This document shows positions 52,944 to 62,785 of a stretch of DNA of 64,000 nucleotides, one piece after another. Positions within the stretch are counted from its first letter, which is position 1; each line of letters opens with the position of its first letter. Origin of the DNA: an uncultured Tropicimonas sp. (GTDB lineage: Bacteria > Pseudomonadota > Alphaproteobacteria > Rhodobacterales > Rhodobacteraceae). The position numbers and the translations under genes were made by a program. The stretch covers positions 62,001 to 126,000 of the forward strand of contig CANMIP010000002.1 in NCBI GenBank assembly GCA_947497945.1. The letters are read 5' to 3'. The notes beneath the pieces were generated by a model, which ran no database searches, was not told the origin of the DNA, and saw only the letters and a program-made list of their open reading frames with translations.

Positions 52944-53348
52944 ATGAGATGGATTGCTGGAGCGCTGTCCGGAGCCGCTGTCGCCGGCCTTGCGTTGTCC
53001 GCGGGCGCGGAGACGGTCGAGGGCGAGCGGTATTTTCGGGATGCCTGTGCCGGCTGCCATGGCGCGCAGGCGCGCGGCGACGGCCCGACCGCTGCATTGC
53101 TGAGCGTTCCGGTGCCGGATCTCTCGGCGCTGGCGGCGCAGAATGACGGTGTCTTCGACACGCCGCGCGTGATCCGCCTGATCGATGGGCGGGACGGGCT
53201 GGCCGCGCATGGCGGCCCGATGCCGATGTTCGGCGGGCTGCTGACCGGCCCTTCGGTTGTCGTCGATGCTCCGGACGGCTCCCCCATTTCGACGACCGCG
53301 CCGATCCTTGCGATTGTCGGCTGGCTCGAAACGCTGCAGGAGGACTAG
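52944..53348 (+). CDS. Exported class I cytochrome c
   Basis: 134 residues with an AAGGAGG site 5 bases upstream of the ATG. Signal peptide MRWIAGALSGAAVAGLALSA (cleavage near AGA/ET). The haem-binding motif CAGCH is at 35-39, and Met in PMPMFGG is the likely axial ligand. RLIDGRDGLAAHGGPMPMF is typical of small diheme-like or SorB-like monohaem cytochromes. The next gene encodes a paralogue. It is a periplasmic electron carrier. The redox partner is not in the neighbourhood. Confidence 0.9.
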   Translation: MRWIAGALSGAAVAGLALSAGAETVEGERYFRDACAGCHGAQARGDGPTAALLSVPVPDLSALAAQNDGVFDTPRVIRLIDGRDGLAAHGGPMPMFGGLLTGPSVVVDAPDGSPISTTAPILAIVGWLETLQED

Positions 53349-53352
53349 CGAA

Positions 53353-53769
53353 ATGATCGCAGGGCTCAGGCTGATCGGTCTTGTGCTTTTGGGAACGCTT
53401 GCCGGGCCCGCGCTCGGGACCGGGGACCGGGAGACCGAGGCGGGGCGGACGCTCTACGGACGCTATTGCGCGACTTGCCACGGCATGCAGGGAGCCGGCG
53501 ACGGCCCCACAAGCGAGATCATCTCCATCGCTCCGACCGATCTCGCCGGCTTGTCCGCCGCGCAGGGAGGGGTTTTCCCCCTGGAGCGCGTTGTCCGGCG
53601 GATCGACGGGCGCGACGCGCTGATCGCCCATGGAAGCCCGATGCCCATCTATGGCGCGTTTTTCGAGGGCGAGCGGCGTGTCGAAATCGAAACGCCCGAA
53701 GGAATGCTCGAGGTCAGCCCGCCCGTCCTGGCCATCGCGCGCTACCTGGAGATGATCCAGGGCGAATAG
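53353..53769 (+). CDS. Exported class I cytochrome c, paralogue of the preceding gene
   Basis: 138 residues from ATG 53353, five bases after the previous stop. Signal peptide MIAGLRLIGLVLLGTLAGPA. Haem motif CATCH at 39-43 and axial Met in PMPIYG. DGPTSEIISIAPTDLAGLSA and RRIDGRDALIAHGSPMPIYG align with the first cytochrome, so the pair came from a tandem duplication that has since diverged. The two may form a two-haem electron relay. The reading frame upstream to 53257 is not used. Confidence 0.9.
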   Translation: MIAGLRLIGLVLLGTLAGPALGTGDRETEAGRTLYGRYCATCHGMQGAGDGPTSEIISIAPTDLAGLSAAQGGVFPLERVVRRIDGRDALIAHGSPMPIYGAFFEGERRVEIETPEGMLEVSPPVLAIARYLEMIQGE

Positions 53770-53893
53770 TTGCAACTTGGAACCAGTTCACGCCAGCTGG
53801 CCATCGCCCCCGGAGGCTTTACTTGAATGTGAACGAAGCGCAGCTAGTCTTCGAGGGCAATGGCCGTTTGTGCCACCGATTCGAGGAAGGCCA

Positions 53894-54742
53894 ATGAAAC
53901 TGCCTGGATATATGCATATCGCCGCCCTGGTGGCGCTTCTGCTTCCCGCCGCGGCCATGGCGCAGGATGGTGCCGAAGAAACCGTCCCGGTTGAAACGGT
54001 GCAGACGGATGGACCGTTCCAGATCGACCCGAGCAAGCGGTTCGTGCTGCGCTACGATATCCGCGCCGGCGTCCAGGCCCGCCCGGCCTATTTCGGTTCT
54101 GACGAGATGGTGGCATCGCCTGATTTTGCCCTGCATTTCGACTATGCCCGCCTGAAGGGGTTCGGCGATTACGGCACCCCGGATGGAGCGACCGGTCGTC
54201 CCCGCGCAATCGGCCTGCGCGGCTCGCTGCGTTTCATCGGCGAGCGCTCCTCGGACGATCACGACGAGCTGAAAGGGCTTGAGGATATCGACCCCGCGCT
54301 CGAACTCGGCCTCGGCGTGATCTATCGCCAGAAGAATTTCGAGGCTTACGGCGATGTGCGCTACGGCGCGATCGGGCATAACGGCTTCGTCGGCGAGCTG
54401 GGAGCCGATGCGATCGTCTTTCCCAATGACCGTTGGGAGTTGCGGCTCGGCCCGCGCATGGTCTTTGGCGACGACACCTTTACCGACACCTATTTCGGCA
54501 TCGATGACAGCGAATCCAGCGAGAGCGGGCTTGACGCCTATGACGCCGATGGCGGGCTGCTGGGAGCGGGGCTGGAAGCAACGGCGCGCTACAGGTTCAA
54601 CGATCTGTGGGGCGTGGAAGCCGGCATTCGCGCCGACCGGCTGCTGAACTCGGCCGCGGATTCGCCGATTACCGAAATGGGCAGCGAGGACCAGGTTCGT
54701 GTCCGGATCGGCATCACCCGCGAACTCATTCTCCAGTTCTGA
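53894..54742 (+). CDS. MipA/OmpV-family outer-membrane protein
   Basis: 282 residues from ATG 53894 with GAGGAAGG upstream. Signal peptide MKLPGYMHIAALVALLLPAA. The mature part is a beta-barrel pattern with RYDIRAGVQARPAYFGSDEM near the start, a GLGVIYRQKNFEAYGDVRYG strand pair and the C-terminal aromatic end ITRELILQF, all typical of MipA/OmpV. The region SDDHDELKGLED is an acidic extracellular-type loop. These proteins sit in the outer membrane; a scaffolding role in murein synthesis is known for E. coli MipA only. Confidence 0.88.
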   Translation: MKLPGYMHIAALVALLLPAAAMAQDGAEETVPVETVQTDGPFQIDPSKRFVLRYDIRAGVQARPAYFGSDEMVASPDFALHFDYARLKGFGDYGTPDGATGRPRAIGLRGSLRFIGERSSDDHDELKGLEDIDPALELGLGVIYRQKNFEAYGDVRYGAIGHNGFVGELGADAIVFPNDRWELRLGPRMVFGDDTFTDTYFGIDDSESSESGLDAYDADGGLLGAGLEATARYRFNDLWGVEAGIRADRLLNSAADSPITEMGSEDQVRVRIGITRELILQF

Positions 54743-55000
54743 CAGCAGCGCTCCGGGGAGGGATCACACCGGCATCCCCGGTCCCCGGACCGGTGTTGTA
54801 AATGCGATCCGTCGCCCGAGAAGATTGCGACAATCCTCCCCAGCCTGTTCCATCGGGCGCCTGTTTGACCCATGTAAGCCATCGACGGGTCTCCTTTTCG
54901 CAAAACAGGAGAACACCGTACCCGTCTGGCCGCAACCCGGCCTGCGCTGATGCAAGGCAAGCGGATGCCGGCCCCGGGCGCAGGAACATCTGGAGGAAAG

Positions 55001-57661
55001 ATGCAGGATCCGATGCCGGGGCGCAGCGAGGCCCAGCAGAAGGACAGGGCGATCGGCCCGTTCTTGCCGGTCCCGCGGCCGATCTCGATCCTGCCCCTGA
55101 TCATCCTCGCCCTGATCGCATTCCGCATCGCGCAATTCGGTCCAAGCCCGGCCCGGGTGCTGCAATTTCTGGCGGGGCTGGTTCTTCTGACCGCGAGTTT
55201 CTTGTCGGAGCGCCTGGTCAGGTCCTTCTGGCCGCCGATCATGCATGCGGCCCTGCTGCTGGTTTCGATTGCCGGCCTTGTCCAGTTCGGTCTCTCCGCG
55301 CCGGCCTTCATCTGTTTCATCGCCGGGGGCGTGATGGCGGCGATGTTCGCGGAACGCCGTGGCGCGGTTGGGCTGCTGCTGATCCAATTGGCCATCCTGC
55401 TGTCGATCGGCTTCGGCTTTGCGCGAGGGTGGCTGCAGCCGGTTACCGCGCTTGACGCGATGAATGCCGATTTCCGCAACTGGCTGGTTCTTTCGGCCGG
55501 TCTCGTCGCGGTCTCCATCTACACAATGCGCATGACGGAGGCATTGCGACGCCAGAACCAACGCGCAACGGCCTCGGTCCGCAAGCGACAGGAACAGGTG
55601 GACGTGCTCGTCCGCCACGCCCCCGAAGGGATCATGATCCAGAATGTCGGGACCGGGACCTTCGAGCTCGTGAACCCGCGCGCGGAGCAGATCCTCGACA
55701 TGAAGAATGCAGCACTCTCCGGTCGCAAGGGGCTCTTCGATGTCAGCGCGCCGGTGCAAGCCGATCGTCCCCTCTCCGACGCTGTTGTCCGGGCGCTCAT
55801 GCAGGATGCGCTCGACGGCGGGTCGCCGCGTTTCGAATGGATCCTGCGCGATGCGGCCGGGATCGACATACCCTGCGAGATCAGCCTGGCGGCCCTTCCC
55901 TCGGAGACCGGCAGCCTGGTTCGCATCAGCATCGCCGACATTTCCGATCGCACCGATGCCGGGCGGATGCGCGACCTCATGACAGTCCTGTTCCAGGGCA
56001 GCACCGAGGGGATGATCCTGTGTGATGGCGACGGACGGATCGAGGCCGCCAACCCGGCAATCGAGCGCGAGTGCCGCTGGACCCTGGCCGAGCTTTCGGG
56101 AAAGGCGCTCGAGCACCTGCTTGCCGACAAGGACCGCCCGGCAATTCGGGCGGCAATCGAGGACGGGGAGCGCTCGGGTCTGCCCGAACCGCCGCGATGG
56201 AATGGCGAGGTTGCGTTCCGCCGTCGGGATGGGACGACCTTTCCGACCTGGACCATTGTCACCGCGATCCCGGACACCGTCTCCGGCCGGCCGGCCAGGT
56301 TCGTCGTGCTGGTGCGGGATCTCAGTTTCGCACGGCGCGCAGACGCGGAGATCCGGAGGCGGTCCGAGCTCGACTCGCTGACCGGCTTGCCAAACCGTCA
56401 GAAACTGCTGCGGCGGATCGCGCATGCCATGTCGTCGGCCACGCAGGCAGCCAATCGCCAACTGGCCCTGATCTTTCTCGACATCGATCGCCTCAAGCAG
56501 GTCAATGACCGCTACGGCCATGCGGCCGGCGACGCGGTTCTGCGGCAGCTCGCATTGCGCATGAACAGTCTTGTTGGCCCGGAAGACCTGCTGGCCCGCC
56601 ATTCCGGGGACGAGTTTGCGCTCCTGTTGTCCGGGCCGGATGCGGTGTCGCGACTTCCTCAGGTTCTGCAACGATTGAGAGAGGACGTTGCCCGCCCGTT
56701 TCAACTGGATCGCGGCAATGTCCAGATCGGATTGTCGATCGGTGTTGCATTCTCTCCCGAGCACGCATCGAACGCGGCCGAGTTGATCGCCGCAGCGGAC
56801 CAGGCGCGCTTCGTGGCCAAGGCCCAGGGCGGAGACAGGTCCGTCACCTATACTGAGGAGATCGGCCGCCGCGCCCGCGACCGGCTCCATCTGCTCGACG
56901 AATTGCAGGAAGGCCTGGAAAATGGCGAACTTCTTGTTCTCTACCAACCGGTTGTGAACCTGATGACCGGGCGTGTGGCCAAGGCGGAAGCATTGGTGCG
57001 GTGGCAACATCCCCAGCTTGGCCTGCTCGGTCCGGATCGTTTCGTACCGATGGCGGAAGAGGCACAGATGATTGACGCGGTGGGCGATTGGGTCTTGCGC
57101 AGATGCTGTGCCGATCTTCCCCGGCTTCGGGCGCGCTTCGGGGACGATTTTGGCGTCTGCGTGAATGTCTCTCCGCAGCAACTGGCCCGCGCCAGCGAAG
57201 CGCGCATGACGGAATGGCGAGAGCTGATAAAACAGGTGACGCGCGGAGAGGCCGGACTCGTGCTGGAGATTACCGAAAGCGCCCTGCTCGATCCGACGCC
57301 CTCGATGGTGCAGAGGCTGTCTTCCTTGCGCAGCGCGGGGGCGCAGATCGCATTGGACGATTTCGGCGCGGGCCACACCTCCCTGCTATATTATCTCACG
57401 CATGATTTCGACTTCCTGAAAATCGACAGGGAGTTTGTCCGAGAGATCCCGGAACATGCGCGCGCGGTCGCGCTCTGCGAATCCATCCTGGGCTTCTCGA
57501 GGCGCATGGGCGCTGTTGCCGTCGCGGAAGGAATCGAGCGTCCGGATCAGGCGCGGGCGCTGCGAGATGCGGGCTGCGCCTTTGGCCAGGGCTACCTGTT
57601 TTCCGAACCGACCCCGCTGGAAAAGCTGTGCCACCTGCCGGAGCAATTCCGGTTCGACTGA
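55001..57661 (+). CDS. PAS-GGDEF-EAL cyclic di-GMP signalling protein, membrane-anchored
   Basis: 886 residues from ATG 55001, chosen for GGAGG four bases upstream; ATG 54950 is in frame but has no ribosome site. Several helices fill about residues 25-185, then two PAS domains (about 205-325 and 325-440). The diguanylate cyclase domain has SGDEF at 535-539 instead of GGDEF. The phosphodiesterase domain has an intact EAL (663-665, KAEALVRWQ), ITES, DDFGAG and LKID motifs and GQGYLFS. The EAL domain looks fully active. The Ser variant of GGDEF is active in some known cyclases, so dual activity is possible. It converges on a chemoreceptor gene. Confidence 0.93.
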   Translation: MQDPMPGRSEAQQKDRAIGPFLPVPRPISILPLIILALIAFRIAQFGPSPARVLQFLAGLVLLTASFLSERLVRSFWPPIMHAALLLVSIAGLVQFGLSAPAFICFIAGGVMAAMFAERRGAVGLLLIQLAILLSIGFGFARGWLQPVTALDAMNADFRNWLVLSAGLVAVSIYTMRMTEALRRQNQRATASVRKRQEQVDVLVRHAPEGIMIQNVGTGTFELVNPRAEQILDMKNAALSGRKGLFDVSAPVQADRPLSDAVVRALMQDALDGGSPRFEWILRDAAGIDIPCEISLAALPSETGSLVRISIADISDRTDAGRMRDLMTVLFQGSTEGMILCDGDGRIEAANPAIERECRWTLAELSGKALEHLLADKDRPAIRAAIEDGERSGLPEPPRWNGEVAFRRRDGTTFPTWTIVTAIPDTVSGRPARFVVLVRDLSFARRADAEIRRRSELDSLTGLPNRQKLLRRIAHAMSSATQAANRQLALIFLDIDRLKQVNDRYGHAAGDAVLRQLALRMNSLVGPEDLLARHSGDEFALLLSGPDAVSRLPQVLQRLREDVARPFQLDRGNVQIGLSIGVAFSPEHASNAAELIAAADQARFVAKAQGGDRSVTYTEEIGRRARDRLHLLDELQEGLENGELLVLYQPVVNLMTGRVAKAEALVRWQHPQLGLLGPDRFVPMAEEAQMIDAVGDWVLRRCCADLPRLRARFGDDFGVCVNVSPQQLARASEARMTEWRELIKQVTRGEAGLVLEITESALLDPTPSMVQRLSSLRSAGAQIALDDFGAGHTSLLYYLTHDFDFLKIDREFVREIPEHARAVALCESILGFSRRMGAVAVAEGIERPDQARALRDAGCAFGQGYLFSEPTPLEKLCHLPEQFRFD

Positions 57662-57718
57662 ACCGGACTGCTCAATTGCTCCGCCGCAGATGGCCTGTCC
57701 CGCGGGCGCCTTCCAGCC

Positions 57719-59764
57719 CTAGAAATCCTCCCAACCATGGTCCAGATCGGTTTCCGACACCATATCATGTCCGACGGCGCGCGAGACCGGGGCGGTCGGC
57801 TTGACGGGTTTCGAGGCCCCGCTTCGCTGGCGCGGAGCCGCGACCGGGGCGCGCTGCGTGTTCTGTGTGGAAAGCCTGAAGCTGCCACCGTTTTCCTCGA
57901 GCGCTTCTGCCTGGGATTGCAGCGCGGCGACCGAGGCGGTTGTCTCCTCGAACATCGCGGCGTTCTGCTGGGTCACCTGATCGAGGCGATTCACTGCGGT
58001 TGAAATCTCGGACAGGCCCGTCGATTGCTGAACGGAAGAATCCGCAATCGCGGTGACGAGCGTATTCAAAGCCGCGATCTTGGCCTCGATTTCCTCAAGC
58101 GCGTGGCCGGAATCGTTGACCAGGGTGACACCGCTCTCGACCTGCTGTCCGGACGTGGCGATCAACTCGGAGATTTCCCTGGCGGATTCGGATGACCGCT
58201 GCGCGAGAGCCCGGACTTCGGAAGCGACCACGGAGAAACCGCGCCCAGCCTCCCCGGCCCGTGCCGCCTCGACGCCGGCATTGAGCGCGAGAAGGTTCGT
58301 CTGAAAGGCGATGTCGTCAATCACGCTGGTGATGCGGGAGATATTGCTCGAGCTTTCCGCAATCTCGGTCATCGCCGAGATTGTCCGCTGGACAACCTTG
58401 CGCCCCGACTCGGATTGCTTGCGTGCATCCGCGGCGGTCTCGGCAGCCTGTTTCGCGCCGCTGCTCGAGTTCTCGACAGAGGCCGACAATTCCGTGATCG
58501 CTGCCGCCGTTTCTTCGAGCGAGGCGGCCTGGGATTCCGTTCTGCGGCTCATCTCGGACGCCGCGGTCTTCAGCGTCGTGCTTTCGGATCGAATGGTCTG
58601 CGACCCTTCGACAATGGCCCCGACCAGACCGGAAATCCGATCGACGGCGTTGTTGAAATCCCGGCGAAGCTGTTCGTATTGCGGCGGAAAGACCTGGTCG
58701 AGACGGGCGGTCAGGTCGCCATTCGACATCGCGCTCAAGGCACCCGAAAGCGCGGAAACGACGCCAGCTTGCTCTTCCCGGTTCTGCTCCCGTTCCGCTT
58801 CGGTCCGGGCGCGCATCTCCTCCCGCTCGATGCGCTGCTTCTCCTCCTCCTCGCGCCGGCGTTCGGCTTCACGTGCCTGCTCGGCTTCCCTTTCAAGCTT
58901 CTGCTGCAGGGCGGCTTCGCGTTCCCGCGCCAGCTCTGCTTCCTGCTCCGCCTGTTCCCTTTCAAGCCTCTTGCGTTCGTCGAGCTGAACGCGGAACACA
59001 TCGATGGCGCGTGCCATCGTTCCGATCTCGCTTCGGGCGCCGACATGCGGCACGGGCGTTTCCAGGTCGTCCTCACGCATCCCCGTCATTCGTGCGACAA
59101 TCGCCTTCAGCGGATTGATCACGCTGCGCACGATGAGGGTCGAGGCGACCGCCAAGACCAGGATGGAGGCCAGCAACGCGATCATGGAGATGCGCTGCAA
59201 GGTCGCGAGATCGGCTTCGATATCCTCGACATAGGATCCGGTTCCGACAACCCAGTCCCAGGGCTCGAAATGCACAACCCACCCGATCTTGGCCTGCGGA
59301 ATATCGGAATCGGGCTTGTAGAAGTGGTAGGTCAGCGCCCCGCCCCCTTGTGTGGTCGCGATTCGAATAAGCTCGCGATAGATCGGCACGCCATTCACAT
59401 CCTCGACCTCCGACTTGTTCGTACCGACCCATTCCGGCTTGGTCGGCAGGACGACGATATTGGCATCCGGGTCGAAGGCGAAGAAATAACCCGAGCCGTC
59501 GAAACGGAGGTCGCTCAGGCGTTTCTGCCCTTCGGCCATCGCCGCCTCGCGGGACAGCGTGCCGGCCTCGACGCTCTTTTGCAGCTGATCCAGCATGCTG
59601 ACGGCCGTGTCGACAACATCGCTGAGATGCTTTTCCCGCATCTCGTATGCCGTGCCGATCGAGGAGGACAGAAGCACCTGGCTCAGGATTGCGGATGTCA
59701 GCACTGCCAGGGCAGCAATGGCGTAGAAGCGGGTCGACAGGCGTGTCAGGGCTTTTCGGAGCAT
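57719..59764 (-). CDS. Methyl-accepting chemotaxis protein with single Cache domain
   Basis: 681 residues from ATG 59764; GTG 59773 is in frame and possible. Two membrane helices (about 12-35 and 185-208) frame a periplasmic sCache_2 sensor with [20 protein letters not shown] and [19 protein letters not shown] is followed by a long Glu/Arg-rich coiled coil. The signalling domain has the hairpin tip [28 protein letters not shown]. The C terminus ends HGWEDF, a candidate CheR/CheB-tethering pentapeptide (xWxxF). The protein feeds chemotaxis from sensed small acids or amines. No che genes are nearby. Confidence 0.95.
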   Translation of the reverse strand: MLRKALTRLSTRFYAIAALAVLTSAILSQVLLSSSIGTAYEMREKHLSDVVDTAVSMLDQLQKSVEAGTLSREAAMAEGQKRLSDLRFDGSGYFFAFDPDANIVVLPTKPEWVGTNKSEVEDVNGVPIYRELIRIATTQGGGALTYHFYKPDSDIPQAKIGWVVHFEPWDWVVGTGSYVEDIEADLATLQRISMIALLASILVLAVASTLIVRSVINPLKAIVARMTGMREDDLETPVPHVGARSEIGTMARAIDVFRVQLDERKRLEREQAEQEAELAREREAALQQKLEREAEQAREAERRREEEEKQRIEREEMRARTEAEREQNREEQAGVVSALSGALSAMSNGDLTARLDQVFPPQYEQLRRDFNNAVDRISGLVGAIVEGSQTIRSESTTLKTAASEMSRRTESQAASLEETAAAITELSASVENSSSGAKQAAETAADARKQSESGRKVVQRTISAMTEIAESSSNISRITSVIDDIAFQTNLLALNAGVEAARAGEAGRGFSVVASEVRALAQRSSESAREISELIATSGQQVESGVTLVNDSGHALEEIEAKIAALNTLVTAIADSSVQQSTGLSEISTAVNRLDQVTQQNAAMFEETTASVAALQSQAEALEENGGSFRLSTQNTQRAPVAAPRQRSGASKPVKPTAPVSRAVGHDMVSETDLDHGWEDF

Positions 59765-60098
59765 AGGGGTCACTCGCTGAGGTTCCAGGTTTGGCCCCGT
59801 TTAGCCCGGCCGCTCCTAAAGCTACGTTAAGACCGGCGAACACGGCGAGGCCCGCAGGATCGAAGGAGCAACACCCGCGCCACCATCGACCCGCATCAAG
59901 CGCTCAACAGGCGTCCGCCGGCCTCGGAAACCATGTGGGAAAGAACCCAGATCAATGGCCCGGACACACGGGGCCGGACAGGGCTGCGTCGTGCCGGGAA
60001 TGGCGCGGGTTCGCCGATCACTGGCGCCGCCTCTCAAGTCTGAAACACCCGTTATTCCTATGTGCGTTTCATCTAACGGCGACCGAAGGACAGTGACC
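59765..60098. other. Divergent upstream region of chemoreceptor and porin genes
   Basis: No gene supportable. The region must contain the promoters of the chemoreceptor (minus strand) and the porin (plus strand). GAAGGA at 60085-60090 is the porin ribosome site. Plus-strand frames beginning near 59955 run into the porin but have no better start or signal sequence. No palindrome stood out. Confidence 0.45.
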
Positions 60099-61256
60099 AT
60101 GATGAAAGTCAGGACCATAGCACTTGCGACGACTTCAATGCTGGCAGCCAGCGCGGCGGCGGCGGAAATAACCTTGATGGGGGAAGCCAAGATGGGCTTC
60201 GCCGGTGGAAGCGGAGAGGTAACGCAATTCTACCAGGATCTCGATATCGAGTTCGGCTTCACCGGGCAGAGCGAAAACGGGCTCTCCTTTGGCGCGTTTG
60301 TCGACCTGAGCGATGCGGACACCCTCGGAAACACGACCGGCGATATCGGCTACGAGGTCTTCATCGGCGGGGCTTTCGGCACCGTGTCGATGGGGGACAC
60401 CGATTCGGCCTTCCAGTTTGCGGTCCAGGGGGCCGATGCCTGGGGCAATCCCGGCTCCATCGCGGATAACGAGACGGCGCATTGGGGTTTCCAGGACGAC
60501 TGGCTCAAGGGCTCCGAAGACGGGCAGGTCCTGCGCTACGACTACAGCCAGGGCGATTTCGGCTTCGCGGTTTCGCTGGAAATGGACGACGCCTCCGATG
60601 CCTCCCTGCGCGAGCAAGGGCGCGATCGCCGCGACGCGGCCTGGGGTGTTGGTCTGAGCTACGCACCGCGGTTGGGGGACGGTCAATTGAAGCTCGGGAT
60701 CGGCTATGAAACAGCGGGTCGGGGCGAGATTGGCCTGGGGCTGACCGACCTGCAGGCGGAAAACATCGCGGATGCATTGTCATCCATCGGGATCTCCCCC
60801 GGGGATGCGATGGAATCCGGTCTCTTCCGATACAACAACAGCAGCAACAGGTACGAGTTGGTCGTCGATCTCGGTGACAATACCACGAACTGGGGCGGGA
60901 GCATCGGATACGAGATGGATAACGGCTTCTCCTTCGGCGGGGTCTATACGGTCTTTGACGGAGATCAGCTGAAAAGCGGCGATTACTGGGGCGTGGGCGT
61001 CGGATATACGTTCGACAAGGTTTCGCTCCATGCCAATTACGGCGAGCACTCCTTCAAGAACACCTATGGCGAGAGGCTCGACACAAGCGGTTGGGGCCTC
61101 TCTGCCGGCTATGACCTCGGTGGCGGGATGTCGGTGCTGGCCGGCTACGGCAACAGCGAAGCAACCGCCAGGGGCGACTTCAACGGCAGCGGATCCAGCA
61201 ACAGGATCGGCCTGGACGGCGAGACATTCTCGCTTGGTCTGAGCATGACGTTCTGA
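60099..61256 (+). CDS. Gram-negative general porin (alphaproteobacterial type)
   Basis: 385 residues from ATG 60099. Signal peptide MMKVRTIALATTSMLAASAA ends near AAA/EI. The 16-stranded-type barrel begins ITLMGEAKMGFAGGSGE and has the long constriction-loop region DTDSAFQFAVQGADAWGNPG. The frequent aromatic-Gly strand pattern and the C-terminal Phe (SLGLSMTF) fit a trimeric diffusion porin. No substrate specificity can be inferred. The gene stands alone with a hairpin after its stop. Confidence 0.92.
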   Translation: MMKVRTIALATTSMLAASAAAAEITLMGEAKMGFAGGSGEVTQFYQDLDIEFGFTGQSENGLSFGAFVDLSDADTLGNTTGDIGYEVFIGGAFGTVSMGDTDSAFQFAVQGADAWGNPGSIADNETAHWGFQDDWLKGSEDGQVLRYDYSQGDFGFAVSLEMDDASDASLREQGRDRRDAAWGVGLSYAPRLGDGQLKLGIGYETAGRGEIGLGLTDLQAENIADALSSIGISPGDAMESGLFRYNNSSNRYELVVDLGDNTTNWGGSIGYEMDNGFSFGGVYTVFDGDQLKSGDYWGVGVGYTFDKVSLHANYGEHSFKNTYGERLDTSGWGLSAGYDLGGGMSVLAGYGNSEATARGDFNGSGSSNRIGLDGETFSLGLSMTF

Positions 61257-61269
61257 AGACCCGACCGCG

Positions 61270-61301
61270 TGCCGAGGGGGACCGCCAGAGCCTCCTCGGC
61301 A
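61270..61301 (+). terminator. Possible terminator hairpin after the porin gene
   Basis: Arms TGCCGAGG (61270-61277) and CCTCGGCA (61294-61301) with a 16-base loop start 14 bases after the porin stop. No T-run follows, so a factor-independent terminator is not certain; it may protect the mRNA 3' end. Confidence 0.4.
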
Positions 61302-61376
61302 TCCAGGATGGCGCCGTGTCACCGCCGGGACTTTCGGGTCGCGGGAAAGGGGCTGTGAAAAGCCCGGGACGCTGTT

Positions 61377-62420
61377 TCAGACCGCTTGGCGCGCCGTCGC
61401 GCGCAACTGACGTGGCGACTGTCCGTACCAGCGCCGGAAGGCCGCGCTGAACGCACTGGCGTCGGAATAGCCCAGCCGGTCGGCAATCCGAGCCACTTGC
61501 TGATCGGTTTCGCCCACAAGGGACAGGGCAAGCGCCTCGCGAAGCCTTTCGGAGAGTGCCCGAAAACTGGTGCCCTCATCCGACAGCCGGCGCACAAAGG
61601 ACCGGCGGCTCATGCCGAAATGTCGGGCGACGTCTTCCTGCCTCGGCCAGCAGGTCACCGACTGTTTCAGGATATGGGTTTCCACCTGCCGCGAGAGGGA
61701 AAGCCTTGGCGTCTTGCTCAGGATGACCTCGCACTGGCTGGCCATCAGCGCCTTGAGGTGGGGGTCGGCGGTCCGCAGCGGCAAGTCCAGCGTCGACGGC
61801 GGCAGGCGAATGGCGTTATGGGGGGCGTTGAACGCGATCGGACAGCCGAAGACCCGCTGCAATTCCGCGATTTTCGGCGGCGGCGGGCTTTGCAGGAACA
61901 GTTTCCTGGGGTGGATCCTCGTCCCGGCGGCGCTCCGCAGTCCGGTCATGATATCTGCCGCGGAATGCTCGACGGTCTGCCGGCCGATTGTTTCGGGCGG
62001 AACATGGACCCGCCAGGCAAGCTCATTATGGGTCTCGAGCCGTTCGGGATAATACTCGATCCCTGCGCCAAGAACCCGGCCGAAGCGGGTGAGCAGCTCG
62101 GACAATTGCAGCACGGTTTCGGCCGAGCGGACGAAATAGAAGAGCGGGGTGCCGACGCTCGGCTTGTCAATGGTGCCAAAATGCAGCCCGAGAAGGTCAT
62201 CCCCCGTGAGCCTGGCAGCCTCCTCCCACAGCGTCACGACCTTTCGAAAGGGCACCGAGGCCGTGTCCTGCGCAAGCTCTTTCGGACCGAGGCCCGCCTT
62301 GCGCAACAGCCGAACCACGGGACGCCCCTGTGCGCGTAGGTGCTCGACCAGCTGCCTGGCGCGGACCGGATTGTGCAACAGATCGGTCTGGAACGAGGAG
62401 CGCGGGACAGGCCGGACCAT
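61377..62420 (-). CDS. AraC-family transcriptional regulator
   Basis: 347 residues from ATG 62420 (MVRPVPRSSFQTDLLHNPVR); the frame open to 62456 has no support. The N-terminal OruR-like domain includes VGTPLFYFVRSAETVLQLSE. The C-terminal HTH has EDVARHFGMSRRSFVRRLSDEG and QQVARIADRLGYSDASAFSAAFRRW-type sequence, with the PRQL-like end. It is convergent with the porin gene. Upstream are about 770 bases without a gene. Target and effector are unknown. Confidence 0.92.
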   Translation of the reverse strand: MVRPVPRSSFQTDLLHNPVRARQLVEHLRAQGRPVVRLLRKAGLGPKELAQDTASVPFRKVVTLWEEAARLTGDDLLGLHFGTIDKPSVGTPLFYFVRSAETVLQLSELLTRFGRVLGAGIEYYPERLETHNELAWRVHVPPETIGRQTVEHSAADIMTGLRSAAGTRIHPRKLFLQSPPPPKIAELQRVFGCPIAFNAPHNAIRLPPSTLDLPLRTADPHLKALMASQCEVILSKTPRLSLSRQVETHILKQSVTCWPRQEDVARHFGMSRRSFVRRLSDEGTSFRALSERLREALALSLVGETDQQVARIADRLGYSDASAFSAAFRRWYGQSPRQLRATARQAV

Positions 62421-62730
62421 TATCTGCCCCCGCGCCCTGCCGCGAGGCGCCGCCACTTGCGCCCCCTCGACCAGTGCAAGCGGCGCCGGGGAACGGTCGG
62501 ATCAGAGCGGCTTCCGCGTGCTGCCTCTCCGAAGCGCTGCGCGGAAACTGCCGAGGACGGACGCCCGTGTTCCCGGGTCCCGGAAAGCGTGGCAGGTCCA
62601 CGGGATCCGGCGGTCCGGGACAATCGCGGTTTTCCTGCTCCAGCGGAGACGTGAGCCTCTCTGCAGCGACCTGGAAGGTATTGCCACACCCTCATGCCTG
62701 GACTCCCAACCCTGTTTCCCGTCGCCATAC

Positions 62731-62785
62731 GATTGCAACTTGCAATCAAATCTATAGCAAAACGAGGAGGGAGGACAAGATGTAG
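62731..62785 (+). promoter_or_regulatory. Palindrome, promoter-like elements and start-stop (ATG TAG)
   Basis: Arms GATTGCAA (62731-62738) and TTGCAATC (62740-62747) form an 8-1-8 palindrome. Downstream are TATAGC (about 62753-62758), a very strong AGGAGGGAGG (62765-62774) and, five bases later, ATG (62780-62782) followed at once by TAG. The layout is that of an operator-controlled gene start without a gene. It may be a minimal start-stop element or the 5' remnant of a lost gene. Confidence 0.5.

Noticed and set aside
54764-57376. An 870-codon open frame antisense to the GGDEF-EAL gene
   Set aside because: Composition rich in Arg, His, Gln and Gly and no domain; it mirrors codon bias of the real gene on the other strand.
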